A stretch of DNA of 64,000 bases from Fischerella sp. PCC 9605 (GTDB lineage: Bacteria > Cyanobacteriota > Cyanobacteriia > Cyanobacteriales > Nostocaceae): contig NZ_KI912151.1 in assembly GCF_000517105.1 (NCBI RefSeq), forward strand, positions 644,460-708,459, written 5' to 3'. Position numbers and translations under genes: made by a program. Under the pieces are notes generated by a model. The model saw only the letters and a program-made list of their open reading frames with translations. It did not search any database and was not told the origin of the DNA. This document shows positions 9,901-18,144 of this stretch, piece after piece; the first letter of the stretch is position 1, and every line of letters starts with the position of its first letter.

Positions 9901-10121
9901 TCCAGCTTGCTCCCGATTATGTTTATGCTCACTACAACAAAGGCTTAGCATTAGGAAAGTTAGGCGATTTGCTTTTGAAGTTATCAGACTCAGAAGCAGC
10001 CCTAAATAATTTTCGCTTGGCGCTAGCGGAGTTTAATCGCTCTCTAGAAATTGCTCCTGGTGATGAGTATGTTCACAATTTGAGAGACAAGCTACAAGAG
10101 ATTTTGGACGAGCAGGGATAA
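6924..10121 (+). CDS. Large P-loop ATPase with C-terminal TPR array
   Basis: 1065 residues. The N-terminal ATPase has Walker A GDGGNGKS at residues 48-55 and a Walker B-like LFFDTHE near 264-271; the layout (ATPase, helical region, superstructure-forming repeats) resembles STAND-type signalling NTPases. Residues about 387-400 (NPTPSPSPQAGRG) come from an inserted palindromic repeat. Residues 615-1046 hold about nine 48-residue TPR-like units (AHNNKGNALLSLGKLQARLA type), longer than the usual 34. Units 4-5 and 6-7 are almost the same pair, pointing to a 288-bp duplication. Role unknown; scaffolding, stress sensing or defence are all possible. Confidence 0.85.
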   Translation: MSINYRKRSLTDGNRALQLFTDRYELTCHFAGYLNDDPASKNILCFYGDGGNGKSLLLKFLREKCCKRLRSDIWQGLKLKTEAEIVEYIKFADTWEFTPVPAVLQDFGLPPNGDDQPQDPFYGLLMLRRNLSRAARELNYRLRFPLYDFACIWYLHQKHRLSSEKLKELFPQEEFELVVEIVNAVSNTSWGAIAKAVLSIFSKHLGENFHLYLQQRGLKEEDVQEIRQMDVDTELIFEMPRLLAQDLNAAMSSPNTPEKPERIVLFFDTHEAFWGIQRDLPNTLYFQRDEWLRYLLAELELSSGIVAVVAGREAPRWQEADKYSIPQEYLDTQLVNHLCAADADEYLQRAGIRDEALRQPAIAYASVAENQVHPFLLGLSADVLLQNPTPSPSPQAGRGVNEQFEGLDINASLAEKAKQLTNRLLKYVNREICYAVHALSACRAFNYEIYDVLGRELDFHATKPSFQNLTEFSFVWEVQARGKGWYRIHDLLRRLNYEGDNEITQQAHQVLEQYYRQQQDLAEAIYHANRLDWWRGVDEWVKEFERALELSRYEQCRQLLEVRNELVIKSHFLLGRVSQAEGDYFAGLARYSEAEQEYRETVAAYEQELVISTDYVEVHNNKGNALAALGDLQARLAYHQQALATYREAIASFNQALQRAPGYVNAHNNKGNVLAKLGDLQANLAQHQQALATYQEAIASFNQALQRAPGYVNAHNNKGNALLGLSDLQASLAQHQQALATYQEAVASFNQALQRAPDDVFAHNNKGEALRKLGDLQANLAQHQQALATYQEAIASYNQALQRAPNDVNAHNNKGNALLSLGKLQARLAQHKQALTTYQDAIASYDQALVRAPDFVGVHNNKGEALRNLGDLQANLAQHQQALATYQEAIASYNQALQRAPNDVNAHNNKGNALLSLGKLQARLAQHEQALTTYQDAIASYNQALQLAPDYVYAHYNKGAALLSLGELQARLAQHQQALATYQNAIASYNQALQLAPDYVYAHYNKGLALGKLGDLLLKLSDSEAALNNFRLALAEFNRSLEIAPGDEYVHNLRDKLQEILDEQG
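8083..8121 (+). repeat. In-frame copy of GC-rich palindrome inside the ATPase gene
   Basis: A C-rich lead (CCCCACCCCCAGCCCC) is followed by a CTCCCCGC / GCGGGGAG hairpin. It is translated as PTPSPSPQAGRG and sits between the end of the ATPase region and the helical region. It has the same architecture as the intergenic copy near 1663 and the copy in valS. Confidence 0.85.
8766..10061 (+). repeat. 144-bp tandem repeats coding for 48-residue TPR-like units
   Basis: About nine units, the last degenerate. The consensus protein start is NAHNNKGNALL and the middle is AQHQQALATYQEAIASYNQ. Central units are nearly identical in DNA as well as protein. A two-unit (288-bp) higher-order repeat covers units 4-5 and 6-7. 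Confidence 0.9.
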
Positions 10122-10154
10122 TGAAGATTGTAGATGCAATGTGGGAGCATAACT

Positions 10155-10322
10155 TTGTGTCGTAACGACAACAAGCTGTGAAGTAACGACAACAAGTGCG
10201 TTCCTAACAACAACAAGTTGTGTCGTTACAACAATAAGTCTGTTCCTAACCACAACAAGTTGTGTCGTAACGACAATACGTTGTGACACAACGACAACAA
10301 GTGCATTCCTAACGACAGCTTT
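10155..10322. repeat. Eight-copy 21-bp tandem repeat array
   Basis: Eight consecutive 21-bp units of the pattern TTGTGTCGTAACGACAACAAG, some with TGCGTTCCTAAC in the left half. The unit contains the dyad GTCGTaACGAC. It starts 33 bp after the stop codon of the ATPase/TPR gene. Confidence 0.85.
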
Positions 10323-10934
10323 TGGCGTGGTGACAACTAGGATCAGCCGCCTTCAGAAATGCCTGAAGCTACATTAACCAAGCCTGCCGATCCAGGCTTT
10401 GTTTGTGTAGCGACACCCTATAGGGTGACGTATTGGAGGTTGAGCAGCAACAATCTTCCTCAAAAGAGCGATCGCACTTTTTGACTCTCAAGCCCAGTTA
10501 TTAGCTATTCCAAACAACCACCAACTAACAACCACCAACAATTTATCAAAATCTCTGATGTGAATCCGGAATCAGGAGAATTTCTTTTGTATTTCAAGAT
10601 AGATGTACAAAACAGGGGTGTTTTCTTAGAAACAAGCATGAATTTCGTTGAAACTTGTAAAGCTCACTAATAATTTTAATGTTTCCTGACAATCATCTTA
10701 TGAAGCTAAGCACTTAGGTGAAAGCACAATAGCTCAACCAATGGTAGTCTATAAATTACTGCTCAAAATAAAACAAAAACTTTCTTTGTTTATGGAGTTT
10801 TTTTCCGGACAATATAAATCAAACCTTTGATGGAGCCTTGATCCCTCAGTTGGTGGAGCCTCAATACCTCAGTACTTAGCTACGGTTTAAGTAACAAGCA
10901 AAAAAAAAGTAAATTTTTTAACAGGAGAAATAGG
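10323..10934. other. Gene-free gap between the 21-bp array and the next gene
   Basis: No gene seen. Contents: a hairpin AAGCCTG/CAGGCTT at 10380-10399 followed by a T-rich stretch (possible weak terminator), an AT-rich region, and a two-copy direct repeat of TGGAGCCTYRATMCCTCAG at about 10829-10874. The upstream region of the following gene is at the right end. Confidence 0.5.
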
Positions 10935-11777
10935 GTGCTTAACCTTCTCAAAAAGTTCCTTCCCGCTCGTCAGTTGAGACTTCCCTTACTTGGTTTACTT
11001 CTCATTCTTGGTGTTGTTGGTGAAAGGGCTAAACCTGTGTTAAGTAGCCAGTTCGCAAGATTACATGCTCCCACACCCCAAGAATTTAGCAATCAAATAA
11101 CCACTCGTACTTGGTTACAACGTAATTCTTCCCCAGATTTGCAAGCCACAGATAAAGCAGTTCGCTTACGAAGAGTACTTGCCAAGTCAGATACCGTACC
11201 AAGCAAAGTTGCTGTGGAATCCAAAAAGGCGTCTGCACAAATTCCAGTTAATCAACAAACAACTTATACTTGGTTGCAGCGAAATTCTCCCATATCTACA
11301 GAAGTTCCTTCTGAGTCATTATCTCCCGAATTAGCAGCAGCACCTACAACTAAGCCACGCAAAAGCGCACCTAAAGCATCTATAAAAACCACAGAAGTGG
11401 GATCAAAAGTGAATTTCCCCAAACGAAATGGCATTTACCTTTACGGACAATCACCACAACCAGGACAGTTAGGGCAAGGATATATCATATTTGAAAAGCG
11501 CCAGAGTCAAGTGATCGGTGCTTTGTATATGCCAGATTCTGAGTTTAGTTGTTTTAAAGGTACACTCAACCCTTCAGGAAAATTGGCTATGACTGTTAGG
11601 GGTTATCCTGGTGAATTTAGCCCATTGCAAGTAGCTGCACGTGATGGGTTAATGCGAATGAATGACGATCAGCCATTCACCTACGATCATTCGGTCGCAC
11701 TGCAAAACTATTATCGATTAAGGTCTATCAGCAGTAACGATCGCGAAATTTTGCAGATGTGTAAGTCCGAACAATAG
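10935..11777 (+). CDS. Exported cyanobacterial hypothetical protein
   Basis: 280 residues, starting at GTG 10935 with a very good ribosome site (AGGAG, 7-nt spacer). A basic start followed by a hydrophobic stretch (LPLLGLLLILGVVG) indicates a signal peptide or anchor. The middle is low-complexity, with two TYTWLQRNS/TRTWLQRNS copies. The C-terminal ~120 residues (NGIYLYGQSPQPGQLGQGYI, then VIGALYMPDSEFSCFKG) look like a compact domain that I associate with uncharacterised cyanobacterial proteins. No enzymatic motif. Function unknown. Confidence 0.75.
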   Translation: MLNLLKKFLPARQLRLPLLGLLLILGVVGERAKPVLSSQFARLHAPTPQEFSNQITTRTWLQRNSSPDLQATDKAVRLRRVLAKSDTVPSKVAVESKKASAQIPVNQQTTYTWLQRNSPISTEVPSESLSPELAAAPTTKPRKSAPKASIKTTEVGSKVNFPKRNGIYLYGQSPQPGQLGQGYIIFEKRQSQVIGALYMPDSEFSCFKGTLNPSGKLAMTVRGYPGEFSPLQVAARDGLMRMNDDQPFTYDHSVALQNYYRLRSISSNDREILQMCKSEQ

Positions 11778-11847
11778 AATTATGAATGATGAATTACGTC
11801 TGATGTGAATTATCAAAACCAATGTTATATCAAGGATTCTGGGCTTT

Positions 11848-11875
11848 GTAGAGACGCGAAATTTCGCGTCTCTAC
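11848..11875. repeat. Perfect 28-bp palindrome (GTAGAGACGCG family)
   Basis: GTAGAGACGCGAAA and its exact reverse complement lie back to back between two convergent genes. A shorter relative with a different centre (CCATGG) lies at 48308-48327. It may act as a bidirectional terminator; T-tracts are weak. Confidence 0.8.
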
Positions 11876-11965
11876 ACCGAAAATACAAGGTTTCAGCCTC
11901 TAATTCACATTAAGCGTGAATTATAAAAAAAGTAAAATTCAACATTCATAATTTATAGTTCATCA

Positions 11966-12643
11966 TTAAAATTCAATTCCTGGTTGAGCTTTCACAGCTT
12001 GATCGCGGAAAGGGTGTTTAACAAGAGTCATTTCTGTTACCAAATCAGCGTGTTCAATTAATGCTGTGGGTGCACCTCTACCTGTAAGAATCACGTGCTT
12101 ATCGGCTGGTTTTTGCGCCAAGCCGTCTAGAATCTCTTCAACGCGCAAGTAACCAAGCTTAATCGCAATATTGATTTCATCTAACAATATCAGCTTGAAG
12201 TCTGGGTTGCGGATGTATTCTAACCCTTTTTGCCATGCGGCTTGTGCTTTTTCAAGATCGCGATCGCGATCTTGAGTTTCCCAGGTGAAGCCTTCGCCCA
12301 TAGCGTGAAATTCTAACTGATCTAGCCAAAGACTGAAAACCTTTTTTTCAGAAGGTTCCCAAGCTCCTTTAATGAATTGAACAATCGCTACTTTATATCC
12401 ATGACCGAGCGATCGCAACACCATTCCCAACGCCGCAGTTGTTTTTCCTTTGCCATTGCCAGTGTGAACTATTATTAATCCCTTTTCTGGCACTGCTTGT
12501 GCTATACGTTTATCTTGCACTTCTTTGCGTCGCTGCATTTTTTTGCGATACTGCTCATCAGTGAGGGTTGAGGATGAGGCTTCTTCCATTAATTGTTTAG
12601 CTTCTAAGTCTAGGTTCAATTCTGTTTGATTGTTGGTGTTCAT
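11966..12643 (-). CDS. cobO: Cob(I)yrinic acid a,c-diamide adenosyltransferase
   Basis: Transfers the adenosyl group of ATP to the cobalt of corrinoids (CobO/BtuR/CobA type) in coenzyme B12 biosynthesis or salvage. The P-loop-like motif HTGNGKGKTTAALG, then FIKGAWEPSEKK, LLDEINIAIKLGYL and LTGRGAP are diagnostic. The ATG at 12643 has AGGAAAAGTTT upstream and gives 225 residues, whereas the longer frame adds eight residues without support. Stands alone, convergent with the exported protein gene. Confidence 0.93.
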   Translation of the reverse strand: MNTNNQTELNLDLEAKQLMEEASSSTLTDEQYRKKMQRRKEVQDKRIAQAVPEKGLIIVHTGNGKGKTTAALGMVLRSLGHGYKVAIVQFIKGAWEPSEKKVFSLWLDQLEFHAMGEGFTWETQDRDRDLEKAQAAWQKGLEYIRNPDFKLILLDEINIAIKLGYLRVEEILDGLAQKPADKHVILTGRGAPTALIEHADLVTEMTLVKHPFRDQAVKAQPGIEF

Positions 12644-12754
12644 AAACTTTTCCTGGAAACGAAACATATAAGAAAATGTTATATCAACCAGGATCGATTA
12701 AAAACTTAAGCGTTGGTAACGACAGCTTTAACATTCCTAGCGATTAGATATTTT

Positions 12755-13678
12755 TTACTTGGAAATCCCTAAGTTTGATGTCTCCCTTAGCCAGTCAAGC
12801 ACTGATAAATGACTAGGTGTCCATCCAAGAAGATTCTTGGCTTTCTCCGAACGGATACGGCTATTGGAACCAAAGGCAAAGTGAGCTGCTTGTGATCCCC
12901 ATTCTTGAGCGGCTTCCTCAACAGTCCAAGTTTGTGCTGTCCCGTCGAAACCAAGTTCATGATGAATCGTTTCGGCAATTTCCTTGAAACTTGATTCACC
13001 GTTTTCGAGGAAGAAAAACGAGCCAGCAGGAGCCTTTTCAAGAGCAAGTAAGTAGGCACTCACAACATCGTCAATATGGATAGTTGACCAAATATTTTCT
13101 CCTTTGCCAATATATCTGCCTGCTTGATATTTCTTAGCAACTGCAATCATCCCAGGAACTTGAATGCTTTCGGTATGTAAACCTGTCCCATAACCATAGA
13201 TCAAGCAGGGACACATAACCACAGAATACACTCCCCGAACAACACCCTCAATCACATGAGTATCGATCGCCACTCGTCCAATTTTTTCAAACCGAATCGG
13301 ACGCGGAATATCTTCGTGAAAAATCCGATCGCTGTATTCACCGGCTGCGCGATCGCCAACAATGCTCGATCCACTGGTGTGAATTACTTTCTTGCCTGAA
13401 CCTTCAAGTGCTCGGAGCAACACCTCTGCGGCAAAGGAATCATCCGCATCTGCGGCATTAATGACAGCATCTGCCGACTGAGCAGCTTGAAAAAGCAACT
13501 GTTCATTGCTCAGTGTGCCAATAACGGGTTCAATTCCCCTGTGTTTAAGTAACTCAGCTTTTTCTTTTGATCTACACAAACCAATTACCGTATGTCCGGT
13601 AGCTACTAACGCAGTGGCTATAGATCCACCGATGTAACCAGTTGCTCCTGTTAGAAATATCTTCATCTGCTGGTTCAT
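12755..13678 (-). CDS. NAD(P)-dependent epimerase/dehydratase-type (atypical SDR) protein
   Basis: Extended/atypical short-chain dehydrogenase. The Rossmann motif TGATGYIGG is near the N-terminus; later come HTSGSSIVGD, IYGYGTG and STIHIDDVVSAYLLAL, the last typical of NAD-dependent epimerases. Substrate unknown. The start is set at 13678 (MNQQMKIFLTG; 307 residues, MKIF at 13666 also possible). A longer frame would run into the divergent HxlR gene. The divergent regulator with a ~117-bp shared promoter region suggests that HxlR controls this gene. Confidence 0.8.
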   Translation of the reverse strand: MNQQMKIFLTGATGYIGGSIATALVATGHTVIGLCRSKEKAELLKHRGIEPVIGTLSNEQLLFQAAQSADAVINAADADDSFAAEVLLRALEGSGKKVIHTSGSSIVGDRAAGEYSDRIFHEDIPRPIRFEKIGRVAIDTHVIEGVVRGVYSVVMCPCLIYGYGTGLHTESIQVPGMIAVAKKYQAGRYIGKGENIWSTIHIDDVVSAYLLALEKAPAGSFFFLENGESSFKEIAETIHHELGFDGTAQTWTVEEAAQEWGSQAAHFAFGSNSRIRSEKAKNLLGWTPSHLSVLDWLRETSNLGISK

Positions 13679-13795
13679 TCTTGTAAGGTGCAACCTAATT
13701 ATGCAAAATTGCTTAGGATCGCGTAAGAACGGATATTTCTGTGCGTTAGTAACACAAGTGTTACCGGCAACCACATATCTAGAGAGGAGCTTGTA

Positions 13796-14158
13796 ATGAG
13801 ACATGCATCTTATGACGGAGCACGAGGCTGCTACATAGAAGCTGCCCTAGATGTAATTGCAGACAAGTGGAAAGGTGTAATTCTTTATCATTTGCTAGAT
13901 GGATCGAAGCGATTTAATGAACTCAAACGAACCTTCCCTGAATTGTCGCAACGGATTTTGACGAGACAGTTGAGAGAATTAGAAAACGATGGAATAATCA
14001 GTCGAAAAATCTATCCAGAGATACCACCAAAAGTAGAATATTCACTGACAGATTTAGGTAAAATGCTCGAACCAACATTACTATCTCTTGAAAGTTGGGG
14101 GATCAAGTACATTGAAACAACGAGATATTCTCAAGAGCATTCCGTTAGAAAAGACTGA
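13796..14158 (+). CDS. HxlR-family winged-helix regulator
   Basis: 120 residues with the HxlR signature: ALDVIADKWKGVILYHLLDG, then RFNELKRTFPELSQRILTRQ (recognition helix), RQLRELENDGIISR and VEYSLTDLG. A cysteine (C12, in GCYIE) stands at the position that some HxlR proteins use for redox or electrophile sensing. AGAGGAG with good spacing precedes the ATG. Likely controls the divergent SDR gene and itself; the inducer is unknown. Confidence 0.9.
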   Translation: MRHASYDGARGCYIEAALDVIADKWKGVILYHLLDGSKRFNELKRTFPELSQRILTRQLRELENDGIISRKIYPEIPPKVEYSLTDLGKMLEPTLLSLESWGIKYIETTRYSQEHSVRKD

Positions 14159-14290
14159 TTAACCGTTGAGGCGACATAACATTTTGCTAGGCAGTATATT
14201 TAATTTCCAATTAACTAAATCTGCACTGTGTTAAACCAGTGCAGACTTAGGAATTCAGGCAAGCACTAAGAAATTTACGTGCAATCTGAT

Positions 14291-14407
14291 ATCTTGCACT
14301 GTTCTTAACAAGAGCCAGAGGCTCTTAATTCTCGTTACCAGGTTGAACCTGGTAACGAGGGTTTGGAGGCTCTGCCTCCGGGTTGTTGCATAGGCGTGCA
14401 AGGTATG
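14291..14407. repeat. CTTGCAC-bounded palindromic repeat, copy 1
   Basis: The ends CTTGCAC and GTGCAAG are inverted. Inside are an AGAGCC-AGA-GGCTCT palindrome, the long palindrome CTCGTTACCAGGTT/AACCTGGTAACGAG and GGAGGCTCTGCCTCC. Two further copies lie at about 51159 and 53672. It lies between the HxlR gene and the small exported-protein gene. Confidence 0.85.
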
Positions 14408-14493
14408 AGCAATTGTAGATCGCAATCACCGGTACTTAATTCCAATGCAGTACCATAAGCTTGTTAGCGTCGATATTGGTTAGCTCCCGTATT

Positions 14494-14841
14494 TTACTGG
14501 GTGTCGCTAGCACTTCTTTTTGCAGTATCTGGGTAGACTGATCCAAAGTCTTTAACAGCTTCTGCTGATTCTTTGCCAATTCTCTGAAGGCGTTCACCAG
14601 GCTTATCCTCTGTTTGGCGGGCTTCTCCATACCACTCCCCTACAGTTTTCGGCCTGTCGGAATCATTCTGTTGTACTTGCTGGCGAACTCTCTCACCCAA
14701 GTCTTGGTTATTTTGCGCGGGGTAAGCATTTGTTGTCAGCAGTATAAAACCGACTAGGGCAACAGCCAAAAAACGCTTTACTTGAAGTCCCTTAAACAGA
14801 GAACTGATATGAGCGATCGCACTAGAAATCAAATTTATCAT
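14494..14841 (-). CDS. Small exported protein, cyanobacterial
   Basis: 115 residues. Residues about 22-42 form a signal-peptide hydrophobic core (FLAVALVGFILLTTNAYPA) with a plausible AYPA cleavage site. The mature part is short, polar and charged (RQQVQQNDSDRPKTVGEWYG, then KPGERLQRIGKESAEAVKDF). This resembles small, low-temperature or stress-induced cyanobacterial secreted proteins, but I cannot assign a function. The gene is followed by a repeat element at its 3' side. Confidence 0.65.
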   Translation of the reverse strand: MINLISSAIAHISSLFKGLQVKRFLAVALVGFILLTTNAYPAQNNQDLGERVRQQVQQNDSDRPKTVGEWYGEARQTEDKPGERLQRIGKESAEAVKDFGSVYPDTAKRSASDTQ

Positions 14842-15275
14842 GACAATACTCCACGAGTTAATTCTCGATACTTTTCACGATTTGCAATATCATTGGCTCA
14901 CTCCAAATTCAGCTAGCGCCAATAGAAACTGAACCTAGCTTCTATCTGTAACTAACTTCATAAACAGAGTTATAGGTTAGTAATGAAATCTGGTAAAAAC
15001 CAACCTATTTTCGAACCAATTAGTTTTTTGAGTACAAATCCAAGACTAACTGCAAAAAAATAATTATTCCTCTAACAGAAGTCATACCTTGGTTATCAAA
15101 AAGAGAGACTTCTTGAAATCCTGTTACATAGCAGGAAACAATAAATTCCTTCCGGCGACAGTGGAATCTTTATGCTAAATGCGATCGCACTCTTGAGGTT
15201 TCTCCGATTACAGTAAGTTGCACATCATGCATAGTTAACATTAGACTCGGCGTATTTAGTGTTGAGAGTACAGCA
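14842..15275. other. Gene-free gap between divergent genes
   Basis: 434 bp, AT-rich, between the divergent small exported-protein gene and the deoxyhypusine synthase-like gene. One HIP1-related site (GCGATCGCAC) lies near 15181. No ORF with a ribosome site, RNA gene or repeat seen; it probably holds two promoters. Confidence 0.5.
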
Positions 15276-16451
15276 ATGTCAAAACAGCTGGGAAAGAAAA
15301 TCGCACCCACACCTATGCCCAAAGAAATTGGGGTAGTTGATTTGATTGATAATTACTTTACCGCCTACAACTCGGCACGGTTGCGGGAAGCTTGTCAGCT
15401 AATGAGTCGGGATGTGCTACAAGAAGGCGTAACAGTAGGAGTTAGCCTTTCCGGTGCAATGACACCAGCAGGATTCGGAGTTTCGACACTAGCACCACTA
15501 ATTCGCAATGGTTTTATTGACTGGATGATTAGCACCGGTGCAAATCTCTACCATGATATGCACTATGGTTTAGGCTTTGAATTGTTTGCTGGCAATCCGT
15601 TTGTAGATGATGTGCAATTACGCCAGCAAGGTACTATCCGTATTTATGATATTGTTTTTGGCTATGATGTGTTATTGGAAACAGATGCCTTCATCCGCAA
15701 AATTTTACAAGCAGAACCATTTCAAAAGCGGATGGGGACGGCAGAGTTTCATTATCTGCTGGGTATGTATGTCCGAGAAGTAGAAAAGCAACTGGGAGTC
15801 CAACATTCTTGCTTGCTAGCAACTGCATATGAATGTGGTGTACCTATTTACACTTCTTCTCCTGGTGATAGTTCGATTGGCATGAACGTTGCTGCTTTGG
15901 CACTGGAGGGTTCACAGTTAGTGTTAGATCCAGCAATTGATGTGAATGAAACAGCGGCGATCGCCTACAATTCGCGGGCAGATGAGGGTAAAAGTGCAGC
16001 GGTGATTATTGGTGGTGGCAGTCCCAAAAATTTCTTGCTACAAACTCAACCACAAATTCATGAAGTATTGGGGCTAGAAGAACGAGGACACGATTACTTT
16101 ATCCAGTTTACCGATGCTCGTCCAGATACTGGTGGTTTGTCTGGGGCAACACCTTCAGAAGCTGTTAGCTGGGGCAAAATTGATCCGCAAGAACTACCCA
16201 GCACAATTGTTTGTTACACTGACAGTACAATCGCACTGCCTTTAGTGACCGCATATGTCATCAACCAGTGTCAACCCCGTCTCCTCAAGCGGCTGTACGA
16301 TCGGCGGCAAGAGATGTTAGAGAGACTGCGGGCAGATTATTTAGCAGTTCATACTCAACCACCAGAAAAAATACCAGTTGCTATGGCTGAGGCCGCTTCC
16401 CAAGAAGTAGCAACCTATCCCTGTGGTAGGATGATTCCTCATACGCATTAG
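15276..16451 (+). CDS. Deoxyhypusine synthase-family protein
   Basis: 391 residues. Sequence blocks fit deoxyhypusine synthase: [46 protein letters not shown], the NAD-binding [10 protein letters not shown] and the active-site segment [14 protein letters not shown], whose Lys corresponds to the imine-forming lysine of the family. Cyanobacteria lack eIF5A, so the eukaryotic protein substrate is absent; bacterial relatives may act on polyamines (homospermidine synthase evolved from this family). The actual substrate is an inference. Single gene with no obvious operon partners. Confidence 0.85.
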   Translation: MSKQLGKKIAPTPMPKEIGVVDLIDNYFTAYNSARLREACQLMSRDVLQEGVTVGVSLSGAMTPAGFGVSTLAPLIRNGFIDWMISTGANLYHDMHYGLGFELFAGNPFVDDVQLRQQGTIRIYDIVFGYDVLLETDAFIRKILQAEPFQKRMGTAEFHYLLGMYVREVEKQLGVQHSCLLATAYECGVPIYTSSPGDSSIGMNVAALALEGSQLVLDPAIDVNETAAIAYNSRADEGKSAAVIIGGGSPKNFLLQTQPQIHEVLGLEERGHDYFIQFTDARPDTGGLSGATPSEAVSWGKIDPQELPSTIVCYTDSTIALPLVTAYVINQCQPRLLKRLYDRRQEMLERLRADYLAVHTQPPEKIPVAMAEAASQEVATYPCGRMIPHTH

Positions 16452-16891
16452 GAATTGTTAGTAGTTAGTAGTTAGTAGTTGGTTGTTGACTACTAACCAC
16501 TAACCCGCTACTTGTGTCCCATCAACTAAAATAAGTAGCCATTTTCCCCTTGCTTTTGACTTAGATTTCACCCCGCTTTTCCAAACAAAATTTGTCGCGT
16601 AAAAGTTTAGAAGTTGTTTTAGTTACTTATATTTTCCTGCACCAATCACCAATTACCAATTACCAATTACCAATCACCAATCACCAGCCTCAGCGACAGT
16701 ATAACTATTGAAGCAGAAGCCATTGATCTCTTTCGCACAGCAGATTCTAAAATGAAACACCACCTTCCATTAGTTAGAGGAAAGGGATTTTTCAGGTTTA
16801 TTAGGATTGGTTCAAAAGAGAAATTTCAAGCAGGTATTACAAGCATCATCAAACATCCCAAGTCAAGAATTGAAAAATATGAGGAGGGAAA
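16452..16891. other. Intergenic gap with short tandem repeats
   Basis: Contains heptamer-type repeats (TTAGTAG, about 16458-16505, with an inverted ACTAACC arm) and a run of ACCAATTA/ACCAATCA octamers at about 16650-16688. No convincing gene; the only open frame (16752-16940) overlaps the next gene start and has no ribosome site. Confidence 0.6.
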
Positions 16892-17299
16892 ATGCAACAC
16901 GATGAGTTTATTGGACAAGTTCAACATCGCGCCCGTTTGAGTTCACGGGGCGATGCAGAAGTGGCAACCCGTGCGACCTTGGAAACACTCGCTGAACGCT
17001 TGGCTGGCTATGAGCCTTTCGACGCTGCTTCTCAACTGCCAAGGGGCATTGCAGAGTATATGCAACATAGAGATGCAGGTATGGGGGAACGCTTTTCCTT
17101 AGATGAGTTTTTCCGGCGAGTTAGCGCTAGAGAAGGTGTAGAATTGCCCCAAGCTGTCTTCCATGCCCGTGTAGTAATGGAAGTTCTCCAGGAAGCAATT
17201 AGCGAAGGCGAGATTAATGATATTCGCGCTCAACTTCCAGAAGAATTCAATCCACTGTTTGAGGCTGGTAGTCAAGGAAATATGCGCGTGAATATCTAG
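16892..17299 (+). CDS. DUF2267 protein
   Basis: 135 residues, with GAGGAGGG well placed before the ATG. The layout is two related helical halves (HDEFIGQVQHRARL with RATLETLAERL; then FSLDEFFRRVSAREG and ARVVMEVLQEAISEGEI), which is the DUF2267 pattern. The C-terminus RAQLPEEFNPLF is also typical. Biochemical role unknown. It is followed by a phosphoribosyltransferase and an HPF/cold-shock gene on the same strand with short gaps; the set looks like a stress operon. Confidence 0.85.
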   Translation: MQHDEFIGQVQHRARLSSRGDAEVATRATLETLAERLAGYEPFDAASQLPRGIAEYMQHRDAGMGERFSLDEFFRRVSAREGVELPQAVFHARVVMEVLQEAISEGEINDIRAQLPEEFNPLFEAGSQGNMRVNI

Positions 17300-17404
17300 T
17301 TGTCAATTTCTAATAAGAAGTTTAAATAACCACTACCACTGGATATGCCAGTGGTAGGTAAGTTTTTTAAACCAATAAGGAACATTTTCAGGAGCGTGGA
17401 CACC

Positions 17405-18070
17405 ATGCTATATAAAGATCGAATAGCGGCAGGACAATTTTTAGCTAAGGAGTTAGCAGCTTATGCTAACCGCCCAGATGTGCTGGTGTTAGCGCTGCCA
17501 AGGGGAGGTGTACCCGTTGCCTTTGAAGTTGCCAAAGCCCTAAATGCTCCCTTAGACGTGTTTGTGGTACGTAAATTAGGTGTACCCGATCAACCAGAGT
17601 TAGCAATGGGAGCGATCGCCACTGGTGGTGTGCGAGTACTCAATCAGGATATTGTGCGATCGCTGCGTCTTTCTGAAACAGTCATTAGCCAAGAAGAGGC
17701 AAAACAACGACAGGAACTAGAGCGACGAGAACGCCTCTATCGGGATAATCGCCCCTTCCCTGTTCTACGCGATCGCACCGTAATTGTAGTAGATGACGGT
17801 TTAGCGACAGGTGCAACTATGCGGGCGGCGGTAATGGCATTGCTGACACAACAACCTGCTCGGCTCGTAGTTGCCGTGCCGGTTGCTGCACCCGAAACTT
17901 GCAAAGAATTGGAATACGAAGTTGATGAAATTGTCTGTACCGTCACACCCAACCCTTTTTACAGTGTTGGTGTCTGGTACGAAAACTTTCCCCAAACCAC
18001 GGATGAAGAAGTCCGAGAACTACTAGCAAAAGCGGCACAGAAGAATCATGAATCCGCAATGCCTGCTTAA
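17405..18070 (+). CDS. Phosphoribosyltransferase-family protein
   Basis: Type I PRTase fold. The 13-residue PRPP-binding motif is visible as VIVVDDGLATGAT, and LALPRGGVPVAFEVAKAL is the N-terminal segment of this stress-associated subfamily. The ATG at 17405 is chosen because of AGGAG ten bases upstream; a longer frame from 17345 has no such site. 221 residues. Substrate not assignable: this subfamily is usually not a true purine or pyrimidine salvage enzyme. Middle gene of the DUF2267-PRTase-HPF/CSD group. Confidence 0.85.
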   Translation: MLYKDRIAAGQFLAKELAAYANRPDVLVLALPRGGVPVAFEVAKALNAPLDVFVVRKLGVPDQPELAMGAIATGGVRVLNQDIVRSLRLSETVISQEEAKQRQELERRERLYRDNRPFPVLRDRTVIVVDDGLATGATMRAAVMALLTQQPARLVVAVPVAAPETCKELEYEVDEIVCTVTPNPFYSVGVWYENFPQTTDEEVRELLAKAAQKNHESAMPA

Positions 18071-18144
18071 ACCATAAATTTAACTACTACCCACCATCTA
18101 CTTAACTAATTCAGATTTAATACAACACAATCGTCAAACAAGTT

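Noticed and set aside
10092-10289. Minus-strand frame reading VVVTTQLVVVR repeats
   Set aside because: It is a translation of the 21-bp tandem array, not a gene.
10155-10322. CRISPR array
   Set aside because: Units are contiguous with no spacers of constant length and no cas genes nearby; it is a simple tandem array.
16752-16940. 62-codon plus-strand frame before the DUF2267 gene
   Set aside because: Overlaps the well-supported DUF2267 start and has no ribosome site of its own.
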